Part shown: positions 55,204 through 64,000 of the stretch, piece after piece | Layout of the letters: the number at the start of each line of letters is the position of its first letter | How positions within the stretch are numbered: the first letter of the stretch is position 1 | Assembly: GCF_002893625.1 (NCBI RefSeq) | Contig: NZ_PKMZ01000004.1 | Location: forward strand, 124,001-188,000 | Length of the DNA: 64,000 bases | Reading direction: 5' to 3' | From: Mangrovicella endophytica | GTDB lineage: Bacteria; Pseudomonadota; Alphaproteobacteria; Rhizobiales; Rhizobiaceae | Program-made: the position numbers and the translations under genes | Notes under the pieces: generated by a model | Databases searched by the model: none | Told to the model about the DNA's origin: nothing | What the model saw: only the letters and a program-made list of their open reading frames with translations

Positions 55204-56106
55204 ATGGCCGAGCAGATACCGCTATCAGACGACGCGAGCGCCCTTGATCCGGCGCTCGATGCGGCACGCGACGACCATACGCACGAGATCGCGCCGAACC
55301 TCGCCTACCGCCGCCTCGGCATCGTAAATGTCGTCTTCGTCGGTGTCCCCGGGGCACGTGACCGCGAATGGGTGCTGATCGACGCCGGCCTCCCCGGCAC
55401 AAGGACCTTCATCACGAGCGCGGCGGCGCAGCGCTTCGACGGCGGCGCACGGCCGGCCGCGATCGTGATGACGCATGGTCACTTCGACCATGTCGGTGCG
55501 CTCGAGGATCTGGCGGAGGAATGGGACGTCCCTGTCTATGCCCACCGGCTGGAGCGCCCTTATCTCGACGGCAGCGCCTCCTATCCGCCGGGCGATCCGA
55601 GCGTCGGTGGCGGGCTGATGGCTGCGGTCGCGCGCTTCTATCCCCGTGGACCGGTCGATGTCGGAACCCGGCTGCGTGACCTGCCCGATGACGGCAGCAT
55701 CCCTTGCATGCCCGGCTGGCGCTGGATCCATACGCCGGGCCACAGCGTCGGGCACGTGTCCTTCTTTCGCGACAGCGACCGGGCGCTGATCGCCGGCGAT
55801 GCCTTCATCACCACCGAGCAGGAATCGGCCTATGCCGTCGCCGTGCAGAAGGCGGAGATGCACGGGCCGCCGGCCTACTACACGATCGAGTGGGACAAGG
55901 CGCGGGCATCGGTGGCAAAGCTCGCGGCGCTGGAACCATCCGTCGTCATCACCGGCCACGGCCAGGCGATGAAGGGACCGGAGATGCGGCGGGCGCTGAC
56001 CCGACTCGCTGCCGATTTCGACACGATCGCCGTCCCGGCAACCGGCCGCTATCTGGCCGAACCAGCACGTGCGGAGGACGGCAGCGCCTATTGCGATCTG
56101 GGCTGA
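55204..56106 (+). CDS. MBL-fold metallo-hydrolase
   Basis: A 300-residue metallo-beta-lactamase-fold protein. Metal ligands are in MTHGHFDHVGALEDLAEEWD (HxHxDH), WRWIHTPGHSVGHVSFFRDS, LIAGDAFITTEQESAYAV and VVITGHGQAMKG. I take ATG 55204, which has GGAGG just upstream, instead of the in-frame ATG at 55192. It follows the Mo subunit by 17 bp and is probably the last gene of that operon. The substrate is unknown; hydrolysis of a lactone or thioester formed by the oxidoreductase would be an inference only. Confidence 0.9.
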   Translation: MAEQIPLSDDASALDPALDAARDDHTHEIAPNLAYRRLGIVNVVFVGVPGARDREWVLIDAGLPGTRTFITSAAAQRFDGGARPAAIVMTHGHFDHVGALEDLAEEWDVPVYAHRLERPYLDGSASYPPGDPSVGGGLMAAVARFYPRGPVDVGTRLRDLPDDGSIPCMPGWRWIHTPGHSVGHVSFFRDSDRALIAGDAFITTEQESAYAVAVQKAEMHGPPAYYTIEWDKARASVAKLAALEPSVVITGHGQAMKGPEMRRALTRLAADFDTIAVPATGRYLAEPARAEDGSAYCDLG

Positions 56107-56146
56107 AGGGACGGCACGTCCCTCTCTCCCAGCCTTGACGCCCCTC

Positions 56147-56197
56147 GCCTGCGCATCGAAACGGACGCACGCCGTCCATCCGTTTCGATGCGCAGGC
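56147..56197. repeat. Perfect 19-bp inverted repeat downstream of the MBL gene
   Basis: GCCTGCGCATCGAAACGGA (56147-56165) pairs perfectly with TCCGTTTCGATGCGCAGGC (56179-56197) across a 13-nt loop, 40 bp after the MBL stop. It is the longest perfect stem seen in the window. No U-tract follows. It may end the transcript or be a mobile palindromic element. The rest of the 222-bp gap (56107-56328) shows no gene. Confidence 0.7.
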
Positions 56198-56328
56198 AGC
56201 TAACGGTTTCCGCTCTCCTCTAGAGGAACGCCCGCGGCAAACGCCCCGTTTGCCAACCACGACTGTCGTCCTTCCGCGACATCATTGACGCATGGCACGC
56301 GCCGACGTGCCTCTTCAGGGAGCCCTCC

Positions 56329-57501
56329 ATGAAAGCACTGACCTGGCACGGCAAAGGCGACATGCGCTGCGAAAGCGTGGACGACCCGAAGATCGAGCAT
56401 GAGCGTGACGCCATCATCAAGGTCACGGCCTGCGCGATCTGCGGCTCCGACCTGCATATCTATGACGGCGTCATTCCCACCATGGAGAGCGGCGACGTCA
56501 TCGGCCACGAGGCCATGGGCGAGGTGGTCGAGGTCGGTTCCGGCGCCAAGGGCAAGCTGAAGGTCGGCGACCGGGTGGTGGTGCCCTTCACCATCTCATG
56601 CGGCGAGTGCTTCTTCTGCAAGCGCGGCTATTTCTCCGGCTGCGAGCGTTCCAATCCGAACCGCGAGATCGCCGCCAAGGCCTGGGGCAATTCGCCGGCC
56701 GGCCTGTTCGGCTACTCGCACATGCTCGGCGGCTATGCCGGCGGCCAGGCGGAATATCTGCGGGTGCCTTACGCCGATGTCGGGCCGATCAAGGTGCCGG
56801 ACGGCCTGACGGACGAGCAGGTCCTGTTCCTCTCCGATATTTTCCCTACCGGCTACATGGGCGCCGATTTCTGCGAGATCAAAGGCGGCGAGACGATCGC
56901 CATCTGGGGCTGCGGGCCCGTGGGCCAGATGTCGATCCGCTCCGCCTTCCTTCTCGGGGCCGAGCGCGTGATCGCGATCGACACTGTGCCGGAGCGTCTC
57001 GCCATGGCGCGCGATGCCGGTGCGATCACCGTCGATTTCCACGAAGAGGATGTCTACGACCGCATCATGGAGCTGACGAACGGGCGGGGCGCTGATGCCA
57101 CGATCGACGCCGTCGGCACCGAAGCGGACGGCACGGCGAGCTTCGATTCCGTCATCGACCGCGTGAAGATGGCGACCTTCATGGGCACCGACCGTCCACA
57201 CGTGCTGCGCCAGGCGATCCACTGCACGCGCAACTTCGGCATCGTGTCGGTGATCGGCGTCTATGGCGGCTTCCTCGACAAGATCCCGTTCGGATCGGCG
57301 ATCAACCGCGGCCTCACCTTTAAGATGGCCCAGACGCCGGTGCAGCGTTACCTGCCGCTTCTCCTGGATCGCGTCCAGAAGGGAGAGATCGACCCCTCCT
57401 TCGTCATCACCCACCGCGCGACGCTGGAAGAGGGCCCGGACCTCTACAAGACGTTCCGCGACAAGAAGGACGGCTGCATCAAGGTGGTGCTGCGCCCGTA
57501 A
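56329..57501 (+). CDS. Zinc-dependent alcohol dehydrogenase (glutathione-independent FDH-like)
   Basis: A 390-residue medium-chain dehydrogenase. Catalytic zinc ligands are in [26 protein letters not shown] and [11 protein letters not shown]; four Cys of the structural zinc are in [20 protein letters not shown]. The NAD-binding loop is [20 protein letters not shown]. The middle [20 protein letters not shown] and [20 protein letters not shown] resemble the glutathione-independent formaldehyde dehydrogenase branch. It starts 222 bp after the MBL gene and is 42 bp ahead of the SDR gene, likely in one transcript with it. Confidence 0.92.
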   Translation: MKALTWHGKGDMRCESVDDPKIEHERDAIIKVTACAICGSDLHIYDGVIPTMESGDVIGHEAMGEVVEVGSGAKGKLKVGDRVVVPFTISCGECFFCKRGYFSGCERSNPNREIAAKAWGNSPAGLFGYSHMLGGYAGGQAEYLRVPYADVGPIKVPDGLTDEQVLFLSDIFPTGYMGADFCEIKGGETIAIWGCGPVGQMSIRSAFLLGAERVIAIDTVPERLAMARDAGAITVDFHEEDVYDRIMELTNGRGADATIDAVGTEADGTASFDSVIDRVKMATFMGTDRPHVLRQAIHCTRNFGIVSVIGVYGGFLDKIPFGSAINRGLTFKMAQTPVQRYLPLLLDRVQKGEIDPSFVITHRATLEEGPDLYKTFRDKKDGCIKVVLRP

Positions 57502-57543
57502 GGCGCGGCCTACTTTCGCAGCCCGACAGCACAGGAGATCGAC

Positions 57544-58338
57544 ATGTCCTCCACCACGCGTCCGCTCGCCGTCGTCACCGGCGCATCGACCGGTATCGGC
57601 TACGAACTCGCCCGCGAATGCGGCGAGAACGGCTTCGACCTCGTGATTGCCGCCGACGAGCCGGAGATCGAGGCCGCGGCGACAAGCCTGAAGGCGACCG
57701 GCGCCGACGTCGTCGCCGTTCAGGCCGACCTTTCGACCACCGCCGGTGTCGACGCCCTCTACGAGAGCGTGAAGAGCCTCGGCCGCCCGGTCGAGGCGCT
57801 GCTCGCCAATGCTGGACGCGGCCTCGGCCATGGCTTCCTCGATCAGGACTTCACCGAGGTCCACAAGATCGTCGACACCAACATCACCGGCACGATCTAC
57901 CTCGTCCAGAAGATCGGCCGCGACATGCGTGCCCGCAACAAGGGCCGCATCCTCTTCACGGGGTCGATCGCGGGCTTCATTCCCGGCGCGTTTCAGGCCG
58001 TCTATAACGGTTCGAAAGCCTTCATCAACAGCTTCGGCTATGCGCTGCGCAACGAGCTGAAGGACACGGAGGTGACGGTCTCCATCCTGATGCCGGGCGC
58101 GACTGACACCCCCTTCTTCGAGCGCGCCGACATGGAGGATACCAGCGTCGGCACGGCCAAGAAGGACGATCCGGCGGGTGTTGCCAAGGACGGCTTTAAG
58201 GCGATGATGTCCGGCGAGGCCGAGGTCGTCAGCGGCGTGAAGAACAAGATCATAACGGCCGTCGCCAACGTCACGCCGTCGGAGATCCTGGCCGAGCAGC
58301 ACCGCAAGATGTCGGAGCCTGGCTCGGGGAAAAGCTGA
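57544..58338 (+). CDS. SDR family oxidoreductase
   Basis: A 264-residue classical short-chain dehydrogenase. The cofactor loop is VVTGASTGIGYELARECGEN, followed by LLANAGRGLGHGFLDQDF, the catalytic Ser in ILFTGSIAGFIPGAFQAVY, and Tyr-x3-Lys in YNGSKAFINSFGYALRNELK. SVSILMPGATDTPFFERADM is typical of this group. It is 42 bp after the zinc dehydrogenase. The substrate is unknown. A 9-bp stem hairpin lies 14 bp past its stop. Confidence 0.93.
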   Translation: MSSTTRPLAVVTGASTGIGYELARECGENGFDLVIAADEPEIEAAATSLKATGADVVAVQADLSTTAGVDALYESVKSLGRPVEALLANAGRGLGHGFLDQDFTEVHKIVDTNITGTIYLVQKIGRDMRARNKGRILFTGSIAGFIPGAFQAVYNGSKAFINSFGYALRNELKDTEVTVSILMPGATDTPFFERADMEDTSVGTAKKDDPAGVAKDGFKAMMSGEAEVVSGVKNKIITAVANVTPSEILAEQHRKMSEPGSGKS

Positions 58339-58351
58339 GGCGAGATCGCGT

Positions 58352-58379
58352 CGTGCCCGTCCTGACAGGAACGGGCACG
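58352..58379 (+). terminator. Hairpin downstream of the SDR gene
   Basis: CGTGCCCGT and ACGGGCACG form a perfect 9-bp stem, with CCT/AGG able to pair inside the loop, 14 bp past the SDR stop. It is followed only by GTTCAGCCTT, so termination is likely but not U-rich. Confidence 0.55.
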
Positions 58380-58572
58380 GTTCAGCCTTGCGGCAAAGCG
58401 AGCTTGGCGATCCACCGTTCGGCCTAGCCACTTTGCAGACCTCGTTGCCTCTGTGCGGCAACTGTTGCAGCCCTGCGACAGGGCCCGGCAAACAGCCTGG
58501 CCGTCAAAATCTGACTCCCACACTCCACTTCTGTCGGATATTGCGACTGACGTGTTCGTGATGGAGTCCGCA

Positions 58573-60747
58573 ATGTCCTCCCGCCTTTCCCGCCGCACGC
58601 GTCATCTGCTGCTGTCGTGCTCGCTGCTCTTGCCGGCACAGGCCTATGCGCAGGACATCGTGCTCGACACCGTCGTGGTCGAAGGCAATGGAAGCGGCGA
58701 CGCCACGAGCGGCACGGGCAACAGCGCAACCGGACCCGTTGAAGGCTATACGGCAGAGACCACGACAACCGGCTCCAAGACCGCGACCCCGCTGATCGAG
58801 ATCCCGCAGTCGATCTCCGTCGTTACGACGGATCAGTTAGAGGACCGCGGCGTCCAGAACCTCGGCGAGGCGCTGAACTATACGGCTGGCGTCATCAGCC
58901 AGCCCTTCGGCAACGACGTTCGCTACTTCGCGCCGATCATCCGCGGCTTCGACGCCACGAACAGCGTCTACCTCAACAACTTCCGCTTCATCCGCGACTT
59001 CGGCGCGCTCGCTTTCGAGCCTTTCGGCCAAGAGCGCATCGAAGTGATCAAGGGTCCTGCCTCGGTGCTCTACGGTCAGGGGGAGCCCGGCGGCCTCATC
59101 AACCTCATCCAGAAGCGCCCGACGGGCGAGACCTTCGGCGAGGCCGGCATCGAAGTCGGCAGCGACAACCGCTATGTCGCCAAGTTCGACTATGCGGGCG
59201 TTGCCAACGACGTCGTCTCCTATCGCCTCACCGGGCTTGGTCGCCTTGCCGACGGCGAGCAGGACTTCATCGAGGACAACCGCTTCTACATCGCACCGAC
59301 CGTGACGATCGAGCCCGATGCGGACACGTCCTTCACGCTTCTGTCGAGCCTCCAGTACGACACCGGCACCTCGCAGATCGGCCTGCCGCTCCAGGGCACG
59401 ATCAATGACAACCCGAACGGCTCGCTGCCGCCGAGCCGTTATCTTGGCGAGCCCGACTTCAACGACAATGAGAGCTGGATCGGCACGATCGGCTACGAGT
59501 TCCGCCATCGCTTCAACGAGACCTTCGAGGTCCGTCAGAACGTCCAGTATCTGAAGTTCGACGCCGACTCCAACAACCTGTACTTCTCGTTTCTCGATCC
59601 GGTCGACCTTCGCACCGGCTACCGCGGCGTGAACGTCCAGTCCGAGACCATCGACAGCCTCGGCATCGACAATCAGCTCGAAGCCAAGTTCGACACCGGC
59701 GCCATGCAGCACACGACGCTGGTGGGCCTCGACTACAAACTCAACAACCAGTGGCGCTCGTCGAACTTCTCCGGCTCGGTCGGGCCGATCGACGTGTTCG
59801 ATCCGGTCTACGGCCAGCCGGTCACGGTCAATCCGGACGGCGCCAACATCACCGACGTCACGCAGGATCAGGTCGGCCTCTACCTGCAGGACCAGATCAA
59901 GTTCGATCGCCTGAACGTCTCGCTCGGCCTCAGGCAGGACTGGGCCGGCCTCGATGACAATGAGAGCGGCGACGAGGCGAACTACGACAAGCTCACCGGC
60001 CGTGCCGGCGCGCTCTACCTCTTCGACAATGGCTTCGCGCCCTTCGTCGGCTACTCCACCTCCTTCAGCCCGACCGCCGGCGTCAGCGATGTCACCGGCG
60101 AGCTCTTTGATCCGACCGAGGGCGAGCAGATCGAAGGCGGCTTCAAGTACCAGCCGCTCGGCTGGAACAGCTTCATCACCGCCAGCGTCTACGACCTGAC
60201 CAAGACCAACGTCGTCAGCACCCAGGCCGTGCCGGACGGCGCCGGCGGCCTCGAGTCCGAGACGTCGCAGACCGGCGAAATCCGCTCGCGCGGCTTCGAG
60301 TTCGAGGCGACGGCGAACCTGTCGCAGGGCCTCAGCCTGATCGCCGCCTATACCTATACGGACGCCGAGATCACGGAAGGCGACGACACGATCGATGCCA
60401 CGACGGGCCTCGTGACGGCGACCACCACCGGCAATCGGCCCGCCAACATCCCTGAGCATGCCGCGTCGCTCTGGCTGAACTACGAGCTGCAGTCCGAGAT
60501 GCTGAAGGGCCTCTCCTTCGGTGGCGGCATGCGCTATATCGGCGAGCGCTACGGCAACAACGCCAACACGATCGACCTCTCCTCGGCGACGGTGTTCGAT
60601 GCGGCGATCCGCTACGAGCGTGACAGCTTCGAGGCGAAGCTGAACGTCAACAACATCGCCGACAAGGAATACTTCGCCAGCTGCAACTTCGGCTGCTTCT
60701 ACGGCGAAGGCCGGCAGGTCATCGGCAGCCTGACCTACAAGTGGTAG
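58573..60747 (+). CDS. TonB-dependent siderophore receptor (FhuA-like)
   Basis: A 724-residue outer-membrane receptor. The signal peptide is MSSRLSRRTRHLLLSCSLLL to about residue 26 (AYA-QD); a TonB-box-like DTVVVEG follows. The plug domain has IEIPQSISVVTTDQLEDRGV, EALNYTAGVISQPFG, APIIRGFDATNSVYLNNFRF, and ERIEVIKGPASVLYGQGEPG. The beta-barrel ends with FGCFYGEGRQVIGSLTYKW, the aromatic C-terminus of TonB receptors. ATG 58573 has GGAG 6 bp upstream; ATG 58561 is an alternative. The 234-bp gap upstream (58339-58572) has a hairpin at 58444-58462 but no clear Fur, Irr or RirA box. The fhuD- and fhuB-like genes follow. Confidence 0.94.
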   Translation: MSSRLSRRTRHLLLSCSLLLPAQAYAQDIVLDTVVVEGNGSGDATSGTGNSATGPVEGYTAETTTTGSKTATPLIEIPQSISVVTTDQLEDRGVQNLGEALNYTAGVISQPFGNDVRYFAPIIRGFDATNSVYLNNFRFIRDFGALAFEPFGQERIEVIKGPASVLYGQGEPGGLINLIQKRPTGETFGEAGIEVGSDNRYVAKFDYAGVANDVVSYRLTGLGRLADGEQDFIEDNRFYIAPTVTIEPDADTSFTLLSSLQYDTGTSQIGLPLQGTINDNPNGSLPPSRYLGEPDFNDNESWIGTIGYEFRHRFNETFEVRQNVQYLKFDADSNNLYFSFLDPVDLRTGYRGVNVQSETIDSLGIDNQLEAKFDTGAMQHTTLVGLDYKLNNQWRSSNFSGSVGPIDVFDPVYGQPVTVNPDGANITDVTQDQVGLYLQDQIKFDRLNVSLGLRQDWAGLDDNESGDEANYDKLTGRAGALYLFDNGFAPFVGYSTSFSPTAGVSDVTGELFDPTEGEQIEGGFKYQPLGWNSFITASVYDLTKTNVVSTQAVPDGAGGLESETSQTGEIRSRGFEFEATANLSQGLSLIAAYTYTDAEITEGDDTIDATTGLVTATTTGNRPANIPEHAASLWLNYELQSEMLKGLSFGGGMRYIGERYGNNANTIDLSSATVFDAAIRYERDSFEAKLNVNNIADKEYFASCNFGCFYGEGRQVIGSLTYKW

Positions 60748-60817
60748 GGCGAAAGCAGCGCTCCATCCCGGCCAGCCAGTCCGTCGTCCGGCGGACTGAG
60801 CCCGGCAGGAGGCAAGC

Positions 60818-61711
60818 GTGATCACCAGCAGCGCATCGGGCCTAACCCGGCGCGCCTTCATCGCCGCCGGCGCGGGGCTCGCCCTCTCGCCGGCTTGCAC
60901 TGTGCCGGCCGCGGCCGCATCCCAGCGCGTTGCCATTGTCGACTGGGCGCTTCTGGAAACCTGCCTTGCCCTCGAAGTCACGCCGCTGGCGGCCGTCGAG
61001 CTGGTGCTTTTCCGCAGGATCGCCGTGGAGCCTGCCGTACCGGACAGCGTCGTGGATCTCGGCCTGCGCGGCTCGATCAATCTCGAGCTGCTCAGCGGCT
61101 TGCGGCCGGATGTGATCTACGGCTCGTCCTTCAATCTCTGGGCAAACGACCTCCTGTCGCGCATCGCGCCCGTGCGCATGCTCAGCGTCTTCGAGCGCGG
61201 CGTGCGCCCCTACCGCAAGGCCGAGAGCGCCATGCGCACCATGGCGGCCGAACTCGGCGTGCCTGACCGTGCCGACGCCTATATCGCGGCCCTCGACTCC
61301 GAGCTTGCCGCGACGAAGGCACAGCTCGCCGCGCGGACCGACCGCCCCGTCCTGATCATCAATATCGGCGATCCCCGGCACTTCCGCGTCTTTGGCGAGG
61401 ACTCCATGTTCGGCGAAGTCGCCGCCCGGCTCGGCTTCCGCAACGCCTGGGGAGCGCGGACAAGCTACAGTGCCACCGCACCGGTTGGCCTGGAGGCGCT
61501 CGCCAAGGTGCCGGAGGCGATCGTCCTCGTCATCGCGCCGATCCCGCCTGACGCCGCAGCGGCGCTGCCGCAAAGCGCGCTCTGGAACGCGATGCCGCCG
61601 GTGCGCGAGGGACGCGTGCACATGATCGAGCCCGTGAACCCCTTTGGCGGCCTGCCGGCGGCGCGCCGCTTTGCGCGGCTGTTCGCCGGCGCGATCGAAG
61701 CGGCGGCATGA
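60818..61711 (+). CDS. FhuD-like iron-siderophore ABC transporter substrate-binding protein
   Basis: A 297-residue periplasmic binding protein of the FhuD family. A twin-arginine signal is seen in LTRRAFIAAGAGLALSPACT, with cleavage probably near AAAAS. The mature protein has VAIVDWALLETCLALEVTPL, GSINLELLSGLRPDVIYGSS, and MLSVFERGVRPYRKAESAMR (read VRMLSVFERGVRPYRKAES). It carries ferric hydroxamates from the outer-membrane receptor to FhuB. Its stop overlaps the fhuB start (ATGA), and it lies 70 bp after the receptor gene. Confidence 0.9.
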   Translation: MITSSASGLTRRAFIAAGAGLALSPACTVPAAAASQRVAIVDWALLETCLALEVTPLAAVELVLFRRIAVEPAVPDSVVDLGLRGSINLELLSGLRPDVIYGSSFNLWANDLLSRIAPVRMLSVFERGVRPYRKAESAMRTMAAELGVPDRADAYIAALDSELAATKAQLAARTDRPVLIINIGDPRHFRVFGEDSMFGEVAARLGFRNAWGARTSYSATAPVGLEALAKVPEAIVLVIAPIPPDAAAALPQSALWNAMPPVREGRVHMIEPVNPFGGLPAARRFARLFAGAIEAAA

Positions 61712-63681
61712 GCGAACCTGCCACATCGGTTCGGCGGGCGGCCGTCACGCTCGCCGCCTTTGCGGCCGTCGCGCTCGCCCTCTTCGGCTACGGCGTCTGG
61801 TCATCCTGGCCGGCAAGCGGCGACGAGCTCGGCCGCATCGTCCTCATTGACAGCATCCTGCCGCGCGGTGCGGTGGCGCTCGTCACCGGCGCATCGCTGG
61901 GCCTTGCCGGCGCGCTGCTGCAGCGGGTGCTGCGCAACCCGATCGCCGATCCCTCGACGCTCGGCGTCGCCGCGGGCGCGCAGCTCGCCATGACGGCAGC
62001 GACCATTTACGCCCCGGCCCTGATGGCCTCGGCGCGCGAGCCGATCGCGTTTGCCGGCGGGCTGGCATCGCTGGCGCTGATCCTGGGTCTATCGTGGCGG
62101 CGCGGGCTGGAACCGGTGACGGTGGTGCTCTGCGGCATGCTGATCTCGCTGGTGGCCGCCTCGCTCAGCGCCACGATCATCCTCGCCAACGGCGAATACA
62201 TGATGTCGCTGTTCATCTGGGGCGGCGGCTCGCTGGAACAGGGCGGCTGGCAGCCGACGGTGGCGCTGGCGCTGCGCGCTGGCCTCGCCACGGTTGCCGT
62301 GGCGATCGTCTATCGCCCGCTGGTGCTGCTCGGCTTCGACGATTCCTCCGCACGAGCGCTCGGCCTCGGCGTCACCGGAACGCGCCTCCTCGCCCTCGGC
62401 CTCGCTGTATTCCTCGCGACCAGCACCGCGGCCTATGTCGGCGTCATCGGCTTCATCGGGCTTGCCGCCCCCAATCTCGCCCGCATCGCCGGTGCGCGGC
62501 GTTTCGCAGCGGTGTTGCTGCTGTCGCCGCTGATCGGAGCGATCCTGCTGCTGCTCACCGACGGCCTCGTCCAGCTCGCCGCGATCGACGAGACCGAGAT
62601 CGTGCCGACGGGTGCGGCGACCGCCCTTTTCGGCGGACCGCTGCTGCTCTGGCTGCTGCCGCGCCTGCGCCCATCGACGCCGCGCACAACTGCGGCCGAG
62701 GCATCGCCGCGGCGGCTTTCCAAGCCGGGGGCGATGTTGGCGCTGGTCGCCGCAGCCGCCGTCCTCCTCGGCATCGCCGCGCTCTTCGTCGGGCCCGGTG
62801 AGGGCGGCTGGACGATCGCGACCGGCCCGGTGCTGGAAGCCGTGGCGCCCTGGCGCTGGCCGCGCATCCTTTCGGCGGCCGCCTGCGGCGGCATGCTGGC
62901 GGCCGCCGGCTTCATCATGCAGCGCGTCAGCGGCAACCCGTTGGCGAGCCCGGAAGTCCTCGGCATCAGCGCCGGCTCCGGCGTCGGTCTGGCCGCCGTC
63001 CTCCTGTTCGTGCCGGAGGCCTCGCTGGCGGTCCAGACCGGATCGGCCGTGAGCGGCGCGCTGCTCGCCCTCCTCGTCGTGCTCGGCCTTGCCGCCAGCG
63101 GCCATTTCGGGCCGGAGCGGCTGCTGCTCGGCGGCATCGCGGTCGGCTCGCTCAGCGGCGCGCTGGTGACGACGGTGATCGCGCGCGGCGGCGCCGAGGG
63201 CACGCAGCTCCTCAACTGGCTGAGCGGCTCGACGCAACTGGTCGGGCCTGAGACAGCGCTTCTCTCCACCGCGCTGGCGGTCGCCCTGATCGCGCCGCTG
63301 CCGCTGTTTTCGCGCTGGTTCGCGGTGCTGCCGCTCGGCCCTGGTGTTTCTCGCGGCGTCGGTCTGTCGCCAAGCCTTGCGAATGGAGTGCTCGTGCTCC
63401 TCGCCGCGATCCTGACGGCGGTGGCGACGCTGACTGTCGGGCCGCTCTCCTTTGTCGGGCTGATGGCGCCGCATGCCGCACGCCTCACCGGCATCGCCCG
63501 CCCGGCCCCGCAGCTGCTCGCCACCGTGCTCATCGGCATGGCGCTGATGATCTTCGCCGACTGGATGGCGCGTGGCCTGACCTTCCCCTACCAGCTGCCG
63601 CTCGGCCTCTTCGCCTCGCTGGTGGGCGGTCCCTATCTCGTCTGGCTGCTCAACCGGGGCGCCGCGCGCCGGCCGGCCTGA
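61708..63681 (+). CDS. fhuB: Fe(3+)-hydroxamate ABC transporter permease FhuB
   Basis: A 657-residue inner-membrane permease made of two fused FecCD-type halves. Each half has the binding-protein/ATPase contact signature: LQRVLRNPIADPSTLGVAAG in the first and MQRVSGNPLASPEVLGISAG in the second. Later helices include FIGLAAPNLARIAGARRFAA and FVGLMAPHAARLTGIARPAP. This double-length layout is FhuB rather than a FecCD homodimer. No ATPase gene (fhuC) lies downstream before the minus-strand metH, nor upstream in the window. Confidence 0.94.
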   Translation: MSEPATSVRRAAVTLAAFAAVALALFGYGVWSSWPASGDELGRIVLIDSILPRGAVALVTGASLGLAGALLQRVLRNPIADPSTLGVAAGAQLAMTAATIYAPALMASAREPIAFAGGLASLALILGLSWRRGLEPVTVVLCGMLISLVAASLSATIILANGEYMMSLFIWGGGSLEQGGWQPTVALALRAGLATVAVAIVYRPLVLLGFDDSSARALGLGVTGTRLLALGLAVFLATSTAAYVGVIGFIGLAAPNLARIAGARRFAAVLLLSPLIGAILLLLTDGLVQLAAIDETEIVPTGAATALFGGPLLLWLLPRLRPSTPRTTAAEASPRRLSKPGAMLALVAAAAVLLGIAALFVGPGEGGWTIATGPVLEAVAPWRWPRILSAAACGGMLAAAGFIMQRVSGNPLASPEVLGISAGSGVGLAAVLLFVPEASLAVQTGSAVSGALLALLVVLGLAASGHFGPERLLLGGIAVGSLSGALVTTVIARGGAEGTQLLNWLSGSTQLVGPETALLSTALAVALIAPLPLFSRWFAVLPLGPGVSRGVGLSPSLANGVLVLLAAILTAVATLTVGPLSFVGLMAPHAARLTGIARPAPQLLATVLIGMALMIFADWMARGLTFPYQLPLGLFASLVGGPYLVWLLNRGAARRPA

Positions 63682-63742
63682 CGCCGGAAGCCTGACGCGG
63701 CTCCCGCACGAGGGGCGCCGCGGCGAACCTCCGGCTCAAGAG

Positions 63743-64000
63743 CTACTCGGCTGCCTCAGCCGGCATGTCGGCTGATGCGGCCGACGGCTTCGCGGGCACG
63801 TAGTTGAGGATCGGTCCGAGCCAGCGCTCGACCTCCGCAACCTCCATGCCCTTGCGGCGGGCATAGTCGCGGACCTGGTCCTCCTCCACCTTCGCGACGC
63901 CGAAGTAGTAGGACTCCGGGTGCGAGAAGTAGAGGCCGGAGACCGACGAGCCCGGCCACATGGCATAGCTCTCCGTCAGCTTCACGCCCGTCTCAGCCTC
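63743..64000 (-). CDS. metH: Cobalamin-dependent methionine synthase, 3' end (partial)
   Basis: The last 85 codons of a minus-strand gene whose 5' part lies beyond the window. The visible residues, [59 protein letters not shown] and [12 protein letters not shown], are the C-terminal end of the MetH S-adenosylmethionine-binding activation domain. MetH transfers the methyl group of methyltetrahydrofolate to homocysteine through cobalamin. It is convergent with fhuB. Confidence 0.9.
   Translation of the reverse strand, partial: EAETGVKLTESYAMWPGSSVSGLYFSHPESYYFGVAKVEEDQVRDYARRKGMEVAEVERWLGPILNYVPAKPSAASADMPAEAAE

Noticed and set aside
1-64000. Insertion sequences, phage genes, CRISPR arrays, tRNA or rRNA genes
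   Set aside because: No transposase, integrase, repeat array or tRNA-like cloverleaf was recognised in any gap.

Overview
This is a 64 kb stretch of a GC-rich chromosome, most likely from an alphaproteobacterium of the order Hyphomicrobiales (Rhizobiales). The gene blocks yrbL-like/pdxH/dnaJ-like/fabI/aroC and hdac/xseB/dxs/tlyA/trmA-like, the DUF1344 and DUF6101 proteins, split glyQ/glyS and an unpaired yrbL-like kinase-fold gene all fit that order. I did not resolve family or genus. Coding density is high. I see no rRNA, tRNA, CRISPR array, insertion sequence or phage gene. The window ends inside metH.

Layout. 1-6.2 kb: housekeeping block (yrbL-like, pdxH, a surface lipoprotein, a DnaJ-class co-chaperone, fabI, a histidine phosphatase, DUF1344, aroC). 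6.3-10.8 kb: two divergent regulator/target pairs (MocR regulator with an EamA exporter; LysR regulator with an aldo/keto reductase). 10.9-17.0 kb: same-strand block of a histone-deacetylase-fold hydrolase, xseB, dxs, tlyA, an RNA uracil methyltransferase and a DedA protein. 17.1-26.4 kb: acyl-CoA catabolism, with an enoyl-CoA hydratase/acyl-CoA dehydrogenase pair, a fumarylacetoacetase-fold hydrolase, and a complete beta-oxidation operon (fadE-type dehydrogenase, thiolase, bifunctional fadB-type) behind a palindrome resembling LiuR-type MerR operators. 26.4-39.0 kb: purD, ubiA, DUF6101, a D-2-hydroxyacid FAD dehydrogenase, a Sua5-type tRNA enzyme, a GH25 muramidase, glyS, a zinc metallopeptidase, a DUF433/DUF5615 toxin-antitoxin-like pair and glyQ. 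39.1-41.3 kb: a MarR-GNAT fusion with two palindromic operator copies, and an HxlR regulator divergent from a NAD(P)-binding protein.

41.4-58.3 kb is the accessory, metabolically unusual part. A regulator-enzyme fusion (AraC-type DNA-binding half joined to a complete acetamidase/formamidase) is divergent from a Tat-exported paralogue of its own enzyme half. Next comes a mannitol-type dehydrogenase divergent from a tightly overlapping operon: myo-inositol-1-phosphate synthase, histidine phosphatase, and a clan-A glycosidase whose TIM barrel appears circularly permuted. These are followed by an aminotransferase, a three-subunit PaoABC-like molybdenum aldehyde oxidoreductase without an export signal, an MBL-fold hydrolase, a zinc alcohol dehydrogenase and an SDR. 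The setting suggests polyol, cyclitol and aldehyde metabolism.

58.4-63.7 kb is a ferric-hydroxamate uptake locus (TonB receptor, FhuD-like binding protein, double-length FhuB permease) with no ATPase gene in view. The last bases are the 3' end of metH on the minus strand. Several convergent gene pairs are separated by strong hairpins, listed as probable terminators.
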